Shown: piece by piece, positions 31,833-39,692 of the stretch
Position numbering within the stretch: position 1 is the first letter of the stretch
Layout: each line of letters starts with the position of its first letter
Origin: Curtobacterium citreum
Lineage (GTDB): Bacteria > Actinomycetota > Actinomycetes > Actinomycetales > Microbacteriaceae
Direction: 5' to 3'
Assembly (NCBI RefSeq): GCF_006715175.1
Contig: NZ_VFMQ01000001.1
Coordinates: 682,001 to 746,000 of the forward strand
DNA length: 64,000 nucleotides
Position numbers and translations under genes: made by a program
Notes under the pieces: model-generated
Told to the model about the DNA's origin: nothing
Database searches by the model: none
Seen by the model: only the letters and a program-made list of their open reading frames with translations

Positions 31833-31926
31833 GGGGGATCGTTCCCCCACCGGCAACCACCCCTCCTTAGCGTCGCGGTGTTTCCACACCGGTACATCGA
31901 GGAAAGGGGCGTCGCCCGCGGGCGAC
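31833..31926 (+). promoter_or_regulatory. 5' region of the acid phosphatase gene
   Basis: GGGGGA-TCGT-TCCCCC (31833-31848) is a perfect inverted repeat. TAGCGT at 31868-31873 is a fair -10 box, giving a leader of about 55 nt. Within the leader, AGGAAAGGGG is followed by the 16-bp perfect palindrome GTCGCCCGCGGGCGAC (31911-31926), which lies between a purine-rich stretch and the ATG. A repressor site and an RNA hairpin are both possible. Confidence 0.45.
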
Positions 31927-31934
31927 CACCACAC

Positions 31935-33746
31935 ATGCGCAGAACCTCACTCCGCGGGGTGACCGTCGCGACGGTCGCGACCGCCCTCGTGATCGGGTCA
32001 CCGCTCGTCGCCCAGGCCGCGACGACGTACCCGAGCGACTCCACCCCGCCGAACCTGATCAGCCTGCTGAACGGCTACGACCAGTACTGGACCTCGACGG
32101 GGACGAACAACCTCCACGGCACCGTCGACGACGGTGCGACGCTCGCGAAGAACGACGAGCTGACGAGCTGGATCAACCAGCACGCCACGAAGGCGCAGCA
32201 GTTCACGGCGCTGCAGGACGCCGAGTACAACAACGCGACGAACACCGCGTACGACCAGTCGTTCACGGTCTCGCAGGGCCTCGGCGACGTGCTCGGCAAG
32301 CTGTTCGTCAAGGGCCGCCTGGACGGTTCGCTGCCGCTGACGAACGCCCTCATCAACTCCTCGAACGGCACGAGCGGCGCCTACGTCGGCACCGGAGCGG
32401 CCAAGGCGCACTTCAGCTACCCGCGGCCCTACCTGCCGTCCGACCCCGCGGCGACGCTGCCCGCCGGGGACGACCAGGTGAACTGCAACCCGGCGACCGT
32501 GAACGCGTCGTCGCTCGCCGCGAACCGCACCGGCAAGGCGTGGGCGGACGCGAAGGGCAACCTCACGATCACGCGCGTGCCCGCCACGACGGACACCACG
32601 CACGAGTTCTCGCCGAACGACGTCGTGCTCGACGCCGGCTACGGCCAGAAGGGCATCTGCACCGGCGGTTCGTACCCGTCCGGGCACACCACCACGGCGT
32701 ACCAGGCCGGCATCACCCTCGCCACGCTCGTCCCCGAGCTCGCGCCGGAGATCCTCGCCCGCACCTCGGAGGCCGGCAACGACCGCATCGTCCTCGGCGT
32801 GCACTACCCGCTCGACATCATGGGCGGACGCATCGACGGCGAGGCCGCCCTCGCCACCCGCTGGTCGGACACGCAGTACCGCACGCAGGTCCTCGAGCCC
32901 GCCCGGGCCGAGCTCGTCAAGTACCTCGAGGCGCAGTGCGGCGGGACCCTGGCGTCCTGCATCGCCGCCGAGAAGCCCTACACGGACGACCCCTACGGCG
33001 GCCAGGCGATGCCCGGCGGCACCGCGCAGGTCGTCACCGACCGTGCATCGGCCGTGTCGGTCTACCACGAGCGCCTCACCTACGGCTTCGCCCGCACGGG
33101 CGTCGCGGGCCAGGCCCCATCCGTGCCGGCCGGCGCGTCGAACCTGCTCCTCACGGCGTTCCCGACGCTGACCGACGCGCAGCGCACCGCTGTGCTCGCG
33201 CAGACCGAGATCGACTCGGGCTACCCGCTCGACCAGACGGGGTCCGCCAACGGCTCGTGGGAGCGGCTCGACCTCGCCGCGGCGACGAGCGCCACGGTCG
33301 CGATCCAGGCCGACGGAAGCGCGAAGGTGCTGTCCACGGGTGGGACGGCGACCGTCGTCTCCGGCGTGCTGACCGCCCCGCAGGGCACCACGGTCCAGGC
33401 CGGCAGCGCCATCGCCCTCCGCGGCACCGGCCTGGCCGCCGGCGCCACGCTCCAGGTCGTGCTGCACTCCGACCCGGTCACGGTCGGCACGCTCACGGTC
33501 GGCGCCGACGGCACCGCGACCGGCTCCGTCACGATTCCCGCGGGGACCGCAGCGGGATCGCACACGCTCGACCTGGTCGACGCGTCGGAGGCCTCGGTGC
33601 TCGTGTCGCCGCTCGGCATCACGGTGACCGCGGCGGCCAGCGGCTCGGGAACGACCGGCGGCTCGGGAACGACCGGCGGCTCGGGAACGGCCGGCGCAGC
33701 CGGCACCGTCCCGGTCGGCGTGCACCTGCCCGTCGTCAGCGGCTGA
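31935..33746 (+). CDS. secreted PAP2-type acid phosphatase
   Basis: Exported class A-type acid phosphatase/vanadium-haloperoxidase-fold protein of 603 residues. The signal peptide ends in LVAQAA. The active site is K-x6-RP in KAHFSYPRP, PSGH in GSYPSGHTT and R-x6-H-x3-D in DRIVLGVHYPLD. After about residue 430 comes a beta-rich accessory region, then a Gly/Ser/Thr tail with three copies of GGSGT and no LPXTG sorting signal. It is much longer than the 250-residue enterobacterial enzymes. The ATG at 31935 gives a standard signal peptide; the GTG at 31878 is in frame but overlaps the probable transcription start. Confidence 0.9.
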   Translation: MRRTSLRGVTVATVATALVIGSPLVAQAATTYPSDSTPPNLISLLNGYDQYWTSTGTNNLHGTVDDGATLAKNDELTSWINQHATKAQQFTALQDAEYNNATNTAYDQSFTVSQGLGDVLGKLFVKGRLDGSLPLTNALINSSNGTSGAYVGTGAAKAHFSYPRPYLPSDPAATLPAGDDQVNCNPATVNASSLAANRTGKAWADAKGNLTITRVPATTDTTHEFSPNDVVLDAGYGQKGICTGGSYPSGHTTTAYQAGITLATLVPELAPEILARTSEAGNDRIVLGVHYPLDIMGGRIDGEAALATRWSDTQYRTQVLEPARAELVKYLEAQCGGTLASCIAAEKPYTDDPYGGQAMPGGTAQVVTDRASAVSVYHERLTYGFARTGVAGQAPSVPAGASNLLLTAFPTLTDAQRTAVLAQTEIDSGYPLDQTGSANGSWERLDLAAATSATVAIQADGSAKVLSTGGTATVVSGVLTAPQGTTVQAGSAIALRGTGLAAGATLQVVLHSDPVTVGTLTVGADGTATGSVTIPAGTAAGSHTLDLVDASEASVLVSPLGITVTAAASGSGTTGGSGTTGGSGTAGAAGTVPVGVHLPVVSG

Positions 33747-33757
33747 CGCACACCCCT

Positions 33758-33805
33758 GACGGAGGGGAGGCGCGGTGCCCGCCCGCACCGCACCTCCCGT
33801 CCGTC
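33758..33805. terminator. 48-bp imperfect palindrome (repeat family copy 6)
   Basis: Core GGGAGGCGCGGTGCC faces GCACCGCACCTCCC with a few mismatches. It lies between the phosphatase and transpeptidase genes. Confidence 0.75.
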
Positions 33806-33837
33806 CTCCCCACCACCCCCACACCGGGAGACACCCC

Positions 33838-34713
33838 GTGCAGCGCACCACCCTCTGGACCACCGTCGGCGGCGTCGCCGCCGCCGTCGCGGCGGCCGCG
33901 ATCGCCCTCCCGCTCCTGGTCGGCGGCGGACCCGCCCCCGCGGCCGGCACCACCCGCGCGGCCACGGCGTCCGCGACCTCGGCGCCGAGCGTTCCGTCCG
34001 TCGACGCCGCGGCGCTCGCCGCCCTGCCCGAGGCGCAGTACTCGGCCGTGATCGGCGGGCTGCTCCCGTGGGACCGGACGACCACCTCGGTCGACGTGTT
34101 CCACCTGACCGCCGACGCCCCGCTGTTCGGTGACGCTCGGACCGCCCCCGTGGCGCGGCTCGCGAAGGACGACTTCCTGCAGCAGCCGACCACGGTCGTC
34201 GGTGTGCGACGGCAGGGCCCGTGGGAGCTCGTGCTGACGCCCGCGCGGCGGCAGCTGCCCTCGGCCGCCGGAGCCGGCGGTGCCGCGGCGCAGACCGCGG
34301 CGTGGGTGCCGACGGCCCTGCTGACGGCGGCACCGTCGCCGACCTCGCGCGTCGTGATCTCGACGAAGGAGCAGTCCGTGTCGATCGTCTCGGCGTCGAC
34401 CGGAGCGGTGCAGCAGCACTTCGCCGCGGGCGTCGGGACGGCGGACACCCCGACGCCGACCGGGGTCACGGGCTACCTGGAGCAGCGGTACGTCGACCCG
34501 TCGCAGGGCACCGGCGACCACCCGATCCAGCTCACCTCGCTGCACTCGAGCGCCGCCGACGAGCCGTACGGCGGGCACGACGGCGGGCTGATCGGGCTGC
34601 ACTGGAACGCCACGACCTCGGGTGCGGTGTCGCACGGGTGCGTCCGGCTGTCCGCCGAGGCGGTGGCGGCGGTGGACGCCCTGCCGCTCGGCACGCTCGT
34701 CACGGTGGAGTGA
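33838..34713 (+). CDS. L,D-transpeptidase (YkuD domain)
   Basis: Cell-wall enzyme of 291 residues that forms 3-3 peptide cross-links or attaches proteins to peptidoglycan. N-terminal membrane anchor or signal (about 8-32), an Ala/Thr/Ser linker, a region that may bind the wall (about 60-170) and a C-terminal YkuD domain with the catalytic motif HWNATTSGAVSHGCVRLS, catalytic Cys268. The GTG at 33838 follows GGGAG by 8 nt; the 21-codon upstream extension is encoded by the palindrome and discarded. The preceding palindrome suggests a separate transcript from the phosphatase. Confidence 0.92.
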   Translation: MQRTTLWTTVGGVAAAVAAAAIALPLLVGGGPAPAAGTTRAATASATSAPSVPSVDAAALAALPEAQYSAVIGGLLPWDRTTTSVDVFHLTADAPLFGDARTAPVARLAKDDFLQQPTTVVGVRRQGPWELVLTPARRQLPSAAGAGGAAAQTAAWVPTALLTAAPSPTSRVVISTKEQSVSIVSASTGAVQQHFAAGVGTADTPTPTGVTGYLEQRYVDPSQGTGDHPIQLTSLHSSAADEPYGGHDGGLIGLHWNATTSGAVSHGCVRLSAEAVAAVDALPLGTLVTVE

Positions 34714-34737
34714 GGCGCGGGCCGGGCGGCGCCCTCG

Positions 34738-35535
34738 CTACATCTCGACCTCGACGGGCTCGGGACGGACGAGCTCGTGGACGCCCGTGATGACCTCGCT
34801 CGGGCGGAACGGGTAGCGGTCGATCTCGGCCTGGTCGCTGATGCCGGTCAGGACGAGCACCGTGTGCAGCCCCGCCTCGATGCCGGCCTGCACGTCGGTG
34901 TCCATCCGGTCGCCGATCATGCCCGTGTTCTCGGAGTGCGCCCCGATCCGGTTCATCGCCGACCGGAACATCATCGGGTTCGGCTTGCCCACGACGTACG
35001 GCTGCTTCCCGGTGGCCTTCTCGATCATCGCGGCGATCGCACCCGTGGCCGGCAGGACCCCCTCGGCTGAGGGTCCGGTCGCGTCCGGGTTCGTCACGAT
35101 GAACCGGGCACCGTCGCGGATGAGCCGGACGGCCTTCGTGATCGCCTCGAACGAGTAGTTCCGCGTCTCGCCGACCACCACGTAGTCCGGCGCGGTCTCG
35201 GTCATGATGAACCCGGCCTCGTGCAGGGCGGTGGTCATGCCGGCCTCGCCGATCACGAACGCCGAGCCGCCGGGCATCTGGGAGCGACAGAAGTCGGCCG
35301 TCGCCAGGGCGCTCGTCCAGATGCGTTCCTCGGGCACGTGCAGGCCGAAGCTCCGCAGGCGGGCGCTGAGGTCCCGCGGCGTGAAGATCGAGTTGTTCGT
35401 CAGGACGAGGAACTCGGTGCCCTCGTCGAGCCACTGCTGGATGAGCTCGGGGGCGCCCGGGAGCGCCTGGTTCTCGTGGACGAGCACGCCGTCCATGTCG
35501 GTCAGCCAGCACTCGACGTCGTCGCGGGTCGCCAT
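34738..35535 (-). CDS. HAD-IIA phosphatase (NagD-like)
   Basis: HAD hydrolase of 265 residues. Motif I WLTDMDGVLVHE (D13, D15), motif II VLTNNSIFT, the motif III Lys in YVVGKPNPMMF, and motif IV GMIGDRMDTDVQAGIEAG. A C2-type cap lies between motifs II and III as in NagD, PdxP-like and phosphoglycolate phosphatases. Substrates in this group are small phosphoesters such as glycerol phosphate or nucleoside monophosphates. The ATG at 35535 has TACCCT 6 nt upstream on the reverse strand. Confidence 0.92.
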   Translation of the reverse strand: MATRDDVECWLTDMDGVLVHENQALPGAPELIQQWLDEGTEFLVLTNNSIFTPRDLSARLRSFGLHVPEERIWTSALATADFCRSQMPGGSAFVIGEAGMTTALHEAGFIMTETAPDYVVVGETRNYSFEAITKAVRLIRDGARFIVTNPDATGPSAEGVLPATGAIAAMIEKATGKQPYVVGKPNPMMFRSAMNRIGAHSENTGMIGDRMDTDVQAGIEAGLHTVLVLTGISDQAEIDRYPFRPSEVITGVHELVRPEPVEVEM

Positions 35536-35541
35536 GCGCCC

Positions 35542-35547
35542 AGGGTA
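35542..35547 (-). promoter_or_regulatory. -10 box TACCCT, leaderless promoter of the NagD-like gene
   Basis: Reverse-strand TACCCT, 6 nt, ATG at 35535. Confidence 0.5.
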
Positions 35548-35620
35548 CCGGGAGCGCTCGGCAGCCGGTCGGCCACCGAGCACTGGCCGACCGGACACCG
35601 AGCGGCGTTCGGCTTTGCCC

Positions 35621-35644
35621 TAGGCTTTTCCGTACACGTACCGG
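35621..35644 (+). promoter_or_regulatory. promoter and candidate operator of the TetR/DUF3592 pair
   Basis: TAGGCT (35621-35626) is a good -10 box. Just after it, CCGTAC-AC-GTACCGG (35630-35644) is an inverted repeat placed over the likely transcription start, a common site for TetR autoregulation. Confidence 0.5.
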
Positions 35645-35666
35645 ATCCAGATCAGGAGGCCCTTCC

Positions 35667-36407
35667 GTGCTCGTCGACCCTGGCACCCCCAGCGCCGCAC
35701 CCCGCCCGACCACGGCCAGCCCGGCAACGGAACGCGAGCAGTCAGCGGCGGCGGGTGAGAAGCCCGCCCCGCGCCGCCGCGGCCGGCCGAACGTGCTGAG
35801 CCGCGACCAGGTGGTCGACGCCGCGACGGCCATCGCGAACGAGGAGGGCCTCGACCGCCTGTCCTTCCGCGCCCTCGGCGCCCGCCTCGGCGTCGCCCCG
35901 ATGACCGTGCACCGGACCATCGGCGGCCTGGACGACCTGCACGCCGAGCTCGTCCGCCGCACCGTCGACGAGTTCACCGCGACCTTCGTCTGGCCGGACG
36001 ACTGGCGCCAGGTGGTCTGCGTGTTCGCCCGGACCTTCCGGCAGCTCATGCACACGCACCCGCTCGTGCTCGAGTCGCACAGCCAGCGCGCCCCGCTGGC
36101 CTCGACCGAGTCCGACGCCGTCGTGGCGAAGGTCGTCGGCGCCCTGCGGCAGGCCGGGCTGAGCGAGCGGGACGCCATGTACGCGTTCTTCGTCGTGTAC
36201 GACTTCGTGGTCGGGCACGCCGGGGTGCAGGTCGGCCGGGGCGACTCCGACGCCGGGCGTCCGGAGCGGCACCGGCTCGTCGGCGAGATCCTCGGCGAGC
36301 ACTCCTACGACGAGCGGTTCGAGCTCGGCCTGGAGATCCTGCTCAGCGGGATCGAGGCACGCGTGCGCTCGACGAACGCAGCCGCAGCGCCCCAGGCAGA
36401 CCGGTGA
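35667..36407 (+). CDS. TetR-family regulator
   Basis: Repressor of 246 residues with an Ala/Pro-rich N-terminal tail (1-40), a helix-turn-helix at about 45-95 (RLSFRALGARLGVAPMTVHRTIGG) and a ligand-binding C-terminal domain of the TetR_C type. The GTG at 35667 follows AGGAGG by 7 nt. The stop overlaps the next GTG by four bases, so it is co-translated with the DUF3592 protein, which is its probable target. The ligand is unknown. Confidence 0.9.
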   Translation: MLVDPGTPSAAPRPTTASPATEREQSAAAGEKPAPRRRGRPNVLSRDQVVDAATAIANEEGLDRLSFRALGARLGVAPMTVHRTIGGLDDLHAELVRRTVDEFTATFVWPDDWRQVVCVFARTFRQLMHTHPLVLESHSQRAPLASTESDAVVAKVVGALRQAGLSERDAMYAFFVVYDFVVGHAGVQVGRGDSDAGRPERHRLVGEILGEHSYDERFELGLEILLSGIEARVRSTNAAAAPQADR

Positions 36408-37270
36408 GCACGGTCGACCCGCAGCAGGCCCGCCGCGAACGCGAGGCCCGCTTCCGCCGGACGCCCCTCGCCCTCGCGATGACGGTCCTCGGCGGCCTGC
36501 TCGTCGTCGCCGCCGGCGCGGTCGGCGGCGCCGCGATCGGGCAGTTCGTCCTGGTGTTCCGGATGATGAACCTGAACAGCGTGTTCTCGCACAGCCCCGA
36601 CCCGGACACCGCCCTGTGGGCCGCCCCCGTCGCGGTCGTCGGCACGCTCGTCGCCGCCGCGGTCTACACCCGCTGGAACCACCGCTGGTCCGGTCGCACC
36701 AGCGACGTCGCGGGCATCGGCGTGCTGCCGCTCTGGCTCGTCGGGGCCGCGGCGTTCCTGTGGTGGACGACGCAGACGCAGTGGCCCGCCCCGGATCGCG
36801 TCGGGACCGAGGTCGACCCGACGTTCGGCCACGACCAGGCCTGGAGTGTCGGCGACTGGGTCTGGTACGCCACCGTCTGGTTGCTCCCCGCGCTCGTGAC
36901 GGTCTTCGCCGTGCTCGCCTGCGTCGCCGGCGGTGTCACGCGCCTGGGCCGGGGGAGCCGCCGCGCACGCCTGACCGACGTCCTGCAGCAGGGCAGCCGG
37001 ACCACGGGTGAGGTCACCGCCGTCAGCGGTGCGACCACACCGGACGCGGCGCGGACCCTGCTGCGGTGGACGTTCACGTTCGTGGACCTGCAGGGCGTCC
37101 GGCGCTGGGTGGAGCGGACCGAGGGCTTCGCACCCGGCGAGGGCCCGGAGCTCGGACGCGCGGTCACGGTGCTGTACGACCCGGCGCGGCCCGGCGACCG
37201 GAAGCGCATCTTCGCGTCGACCGGGAAGGGGCAGGACCCGGAGGAGTTCCTGCGCCCGGGCACGACGTAG
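36404..37270 (+). CDS. DUF3592-like membrane protein
   Basis: Membrane protein of 288 residues with four hydrophobic segments (about 24-50, 65-85, 105-120, 148-175). A C-terminal soluble beta domain (about 190-275) contains TGEVTAVSGATTPD, WTFTFVDLQGVRRWVE and VTVLYDPARPGDRK. The pattern VxVLYDPxxPxxA is the mark of DUF3592-type domains. No function is known. It starts inside the TetR stop (GTGA), and no terminator separates them. Confidence 0.75.
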   Translation: MSTVDPQQARREREARFRRTPLALAMTVLGGLLVVAAGAVGGAAIGQFVLVFRMMNLNSVFSHSPDPDTALWAAPVAVVGTLVAAAVYTRWNHRWSGRTSDVAGIGVLPLWLVGAAAFLWWTTQTQWPAPDRVGTEVDPTFGHDQAWSVGDWVWYATVWLLPALVTVFAVLACVAGGVTRLGRGSRRARLTDVLQQGSRTTGEVTAVSGATTPDAARTLLRWTFTFVDLQGVRRWVERTEGFAPGEGPELGRAVTVLYDPARPGDRKRIFASTGKGQDPEEFLRPGTT

Positions 37271-37302
37271 GTTGGCACTTCTCAACGAAATCCGCGTCAC
37301 CC

Positions 37303-37308
37303 TAGGCT
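37303..37308 (+). promoter_or_regulatory. -10 box TAGGCT, leaderless promoter of the DUF4190 gene
   Basis: TAGGCT, 8 nt, GTG at 37317. Confidence 0.55.
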
Positions 37309-37316
37309 CGTTGGCC

Positions 37317-37619
37317 GTGTCAGAACAGAAGCCCCAGCCCCAGTACCAGCCGTACGCAGCAGCGCCCGCTGCTCCGCCGCGCACCAACACCCTCGCGATC
37401 ATCGCCCTCGTGGCGGCGTTCGTCGCGCCGATCGTCGGGTTCGTCCTCGGCTTCGTCGCGATGTCGCAGACCCGGAAGCGCGGCGAGGGCGGCCGCGGCC
37501 TCGCGCTCGCGGCCGTCATCGTCGGCGGTGTGATCACCCTGCTGTACGTGGTCCTCGTCATCGCGCTGGTCGCGGTCGCGGCGAGCGCCCCGACGGTCGA
37601 GTACCCGACGGGGTACTGA
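37317..37619 (+). CDS. DUF4190 small membrane protein
   Basis: Membrane protein of 100 residues. A Gln/Pro/Tyr/Ala tail (1-22) precedes two helices: NTLAIIALVAAFVAPIVGFV and AVIVGGVITLLYVVLVIALV, separated by MSQTRKRGEGGRGLA. The helix-GFVLGFVAMSQTRKR-helix form is the DUF4190 pattern common in actinobacteria, often found in several copies per genome. The GTG at 37317 is set by the TAGGCT box 8 nt upstream. It ends shortly before a GC hairpin. Function unknown. Confidence 0.82.
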   Translation: MSEQKPQPQYQPYAAAPAAPPRTNTLAIIALVAAFVAPIVGFVLGFVAMSQTRKRGEGGRGLALAAVIVGGVITLLYVVLVIALVAVAASAPTVEYPTGY

Positions 37620-37623
37620 CCGC

Positions 37624-37654
37624 GTCCGGCCGGCGGTGACGCCGGTCGCCGGAC
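37624..37654 (+). terminator. hairpin after the DUF4190 gene
   Basis: GTCCGGC (37624-37630) pairs with GCCGGAC (37648-37654), with an inner CGGCG/CGCCG stem. It begins 4 bp after the stop codon. Confidence 0.6.
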
Positions 37655-37710
37655 GGGAGGCGCGGGGCACGCACCGTACGCTGGTCGCGTGACCGAGCGC
37701 CTCCCGTCCG
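37650..37710. repeat. split palindrome around a start codon (repeat family copy 7)
   Basis: The left arm CGGACGGGAGGCGC (37650-37663) and right arm GCGCCTCCCGTCCG (37697-37710) are exact reverse complements. The 33-nt interior has diverged and now contains the -10 box TACGCT (37677-37682) and the GTG (37689) of the methyltransferase gene. The right arm encodes residues 3-8 of that protein. Confidence 0.8.
37677..37682 (+). promoter_or_regulatory. -10 box TACGCT, leaderless promoter of the methyltransferase gene
   Basis: TACGCT, 6 nt, GTG at 37689. It lies inside the split palindrome. Confidence 0.55.
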
Positions 37711-38393
37711 ACCCCGTGGTCCCGTCGACGGGACCGGCCCACCGGGGCGACCACGCGCCGGAGCTGCCGCCGACGCACGAGGCGACCACCAACGGCGTCG
37801 GGCCGCACCCCGAGCCGTGGCCGGACGACCCGCGGCTGGACCCGGAGCTCCTCGCCGCCGGGGACACCCGCAACGTCGTCGACCGGTTCCGCTACTGGTC
37901 GATGGACGCGATCGTCGCCGAGCTCGACACCCGTCGGCACGGGTTCGACGTGGCGATCGAGAACTGGCAGCACGACCTGAACATCGGGTCGATCGTGCGC
38001 AGCGCGAACGCGTTCCTGGCCGGGACCGTGCACATCGTCGGACGGCGGCGGTGGAACAAGCGCGGGGCCATGGTGACCGACCGGTACCAGCACGTCCGGT
38101 ACCACCCCGACGTCGACGCGTTCCTCGCGGCGATGCGCGACGAGGGCCGACCCGTCGTGGCGATCGACAACACCCCGGGGGCCGAACGCATCGAGACGGC
38201 GGCGATCCCGGAGCGGTGCGTGTTCCTGTTCGGGCAGGAGGGGCCGGGGCTCACCGAGGCGGCCGTCGCGGGGGCGGACGCACACCTCGAGATCACGCAG
38301 TTCGGGTCGACGCGGAGCATCAACGCCTCGGCGGCGGCTGCGATCGTCATGCACGCGTGGGTCGTGCAGCACGCGGCGCTGCCGGCCTCCTGA
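37689..38393 (+). CDS. SpoU/TrmH-family RNA 2'-O-methyltransferase
   Basis: SPOUT-fold RNA methyltransferase of 234 residues that uses S-adenosylmethionine. Motif 1 DLNIGSIVRSANAFL (about 97-111), motif 2 FLFGQEGPGLT and motif 3 SINASAAAAIVMHAW form the trefoil-knot SAM site. The N-terminal 60 residues are Pro-rich and acidic and not part of the fold. The target, tRNA or rRNA, cannot be told from these motifs. The first codons derive from a repeat palindrome that also frames the promoter. It converges on the LacI gene across a small GC hairpin. Confidence 0.93.
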   Translation: MTERLPSDPVVPSTGPAHRGDHAPELPPTHEATTNGVGPHPEPWPDDPRLDPELLAAGDTRNVVDRFRYWSMDAIVAELDTRRHGFDVAIENWQHDLNIGSIVRSANAFLAGTVHIVGRRRWNKRGAMVTDRYQHVRYHPDVDAFLAAMRDEGRPVVAIDNTPGAERIETAAIPERCVFLFGQEGPGLTEAAVAGADAHLEITQFGSTRSINASAAAAIVMHAWVVQHAALPAS

Positions 38394-38427
38394 CCAGGCG
38401 GGCGGCGCGCTGCGGCGAGCGCCGCGG

Positions 38428-39450
38428 CTAGCGTCGTGCGGTCGTCCGGCGGGCGACCAGGCGGGGCTCGACGAGGGTCTCCTGCGCTGGTGCGGTCGGG
38501 TCGGCGATGCGGGCGAGCAACCGCTCCCCGGCGCCGCGGCCGATCTCCACGCTCCGGTCGTCGATGCTCGTCAGCGCCACGTACGCGGTGGCGGCGAGCG
38601 GGGTGTCGTCGTATCCCATCACGGACACGTCCTCGGGGACGCGCAGGCCTCGGTCGGCCAGGGCGGACAGCGCACCGAGCGCCATGACGTCGTTCGCGGC
38701 GAACACCGCCGTGACGTCGGGGTGTTCGTCCAGCAGGTGCCCGACTGCCTGGGCGCCGGCGGCCTCGGTGGGCTCGCCGCGCATCACGCTCGTGACGACC
38801 GTCGGCACCTCTGTCCGCAGACCGGTCAGCCGCTCCGCGGAGGCGGCGGAGCTCGCGCCCACGAAGCCGATGCGCGTGTGCCCGAGCGACAGCAGGTGCT
38901 CTGCGGCCATCCGGCCGCCGGCGCGGTCGTCGTTGGCAACGGTGTCGGCGCGGGGGAGGGTCGCGCGACCGCCGGCGACCACGACGGGCATGCTCGCGGG
39001 GATCGCGAGGTCGGTGTCGGGCTCGCCGGCGATGACGATGCCCTCGACTCGCATGGACAGGAATCCCTCGACCGGCGAGGCGTCGAGGCCGGTGTTGAGG
39101 AACCGGTCCGCCACCACCAGGCGGTGCCCCTGGTCCTGGAGCGACTCGCGCAGACCGGTCAGCAGGTCGACGAACCACTGGTTCCGGAAGTCGTCGAGCA
39201 CGACGCCGATCGTGCGGCTCCGGGTGCCGGCGAGCGAGACCGCGGCGGTCGAGGGGCGGTAGTCGAGCTCCTGGATGGCCGTCAGGACCGCCTGTCGGCG
39301 CTGGTCGCTCACCCGGGGGGAGCGCTGCAGCACGAGCGAGACGAGGGACTTCGACACCCCGGCACGGGCGGCCACGTCGTAGATGGTGGCGGGCTTGTGC
39401 TCCGTCGTCGCTGGCGTGCCGTCTGCGCTGGCGGGCGTGCCGTGTCCCAT
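38428..39450 (-). CDS. LacI-family transcription regulator
   Basis: Sugar-responsive regulator of 340 residues. LacI helix-turn-helix at about 21-45 (TIYDVAARAGVSKSLVSLVL) and hinge helix near 70 (YRPSTAAVSLAG). The periplasmic-binding-protein-like domain follows from about 78 to the end, with TIGVVLDDFRNQWF, AVFAANDVMALGAL and VMGYDDTPLAA. No sugar transporter or catabolic gene is adjacent, so it is an orphan or acts on remote targets. The ATG at 39450 has GGAG 5 nt upstream and AGGAGG 12 nt upstream. Confidence 0.92.
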   Translation of the reverse strand: MGHGTPASADGTPATTEHKPATIYDVAARAGVSKSLVSLVLQRSPRVSDQRRQAVLTAIQELDYRPSTAAVSLAGTRSRTIGVVLDDFRNQWFVDLLTGLRESLQDQGHRLVVADRFLNTGLDASPVEGFLSMRVEGIVIAGEPDTDLAIPASMPVVVAGGRATLPRADTVANDDRAGGRMAAEHLLSLGHTRIGFVGASSAASAERLTGLRTEVPTVVTSVMRGEPTEAAGAQAVGHLLDEHPDVTAVFAANDVMALGALSALADRGLRVPEDVSVMGYDDTPLAATAYVALTSIDDRSVEIGRGAGERLLARIADPTAPAQETLVEPRLVARRTTARR

Positions 39451-39569
39451 GATCTCCGTCGACCTCCTGTGGTGTCCCTCGATCGTAGCGGGCGCCGTTC
39501 CGCGGTTGTCAGGACATGGGTGCGGGGGTCTTGTCTCACCTGTCTCGGGCCCGGTGGTTCGGCGTGCTC

Positions 39570-39633
39570 CCGCACAACGGGAAGCACGCCGCGCCACGGA
39601 CTTCCGCGGCACGGCGTGCTTCTGGTTGTGCGG
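39570..39633. terminator. large 26-bp-arm hairpin between the YhgE and LacI genes
   Basis: Arms 39570-39595 and 39608-39633 match with three mismatches around a 12-nt loop; each arm contains GAAGCACGCCG or its complement. It lies 60 bp after the YhgE stop (reverse strand) and is its likely terminator. It is unrelated in sequence to the GGGAGGCACGG family. Confidence 0.7.
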
Positions 39634-39692
39634 AGCGGCAGCGCCGCGCGGCACCGCCGGCCCGGCGCCGGCCGCCGGCCCGGGCCCCGCCG

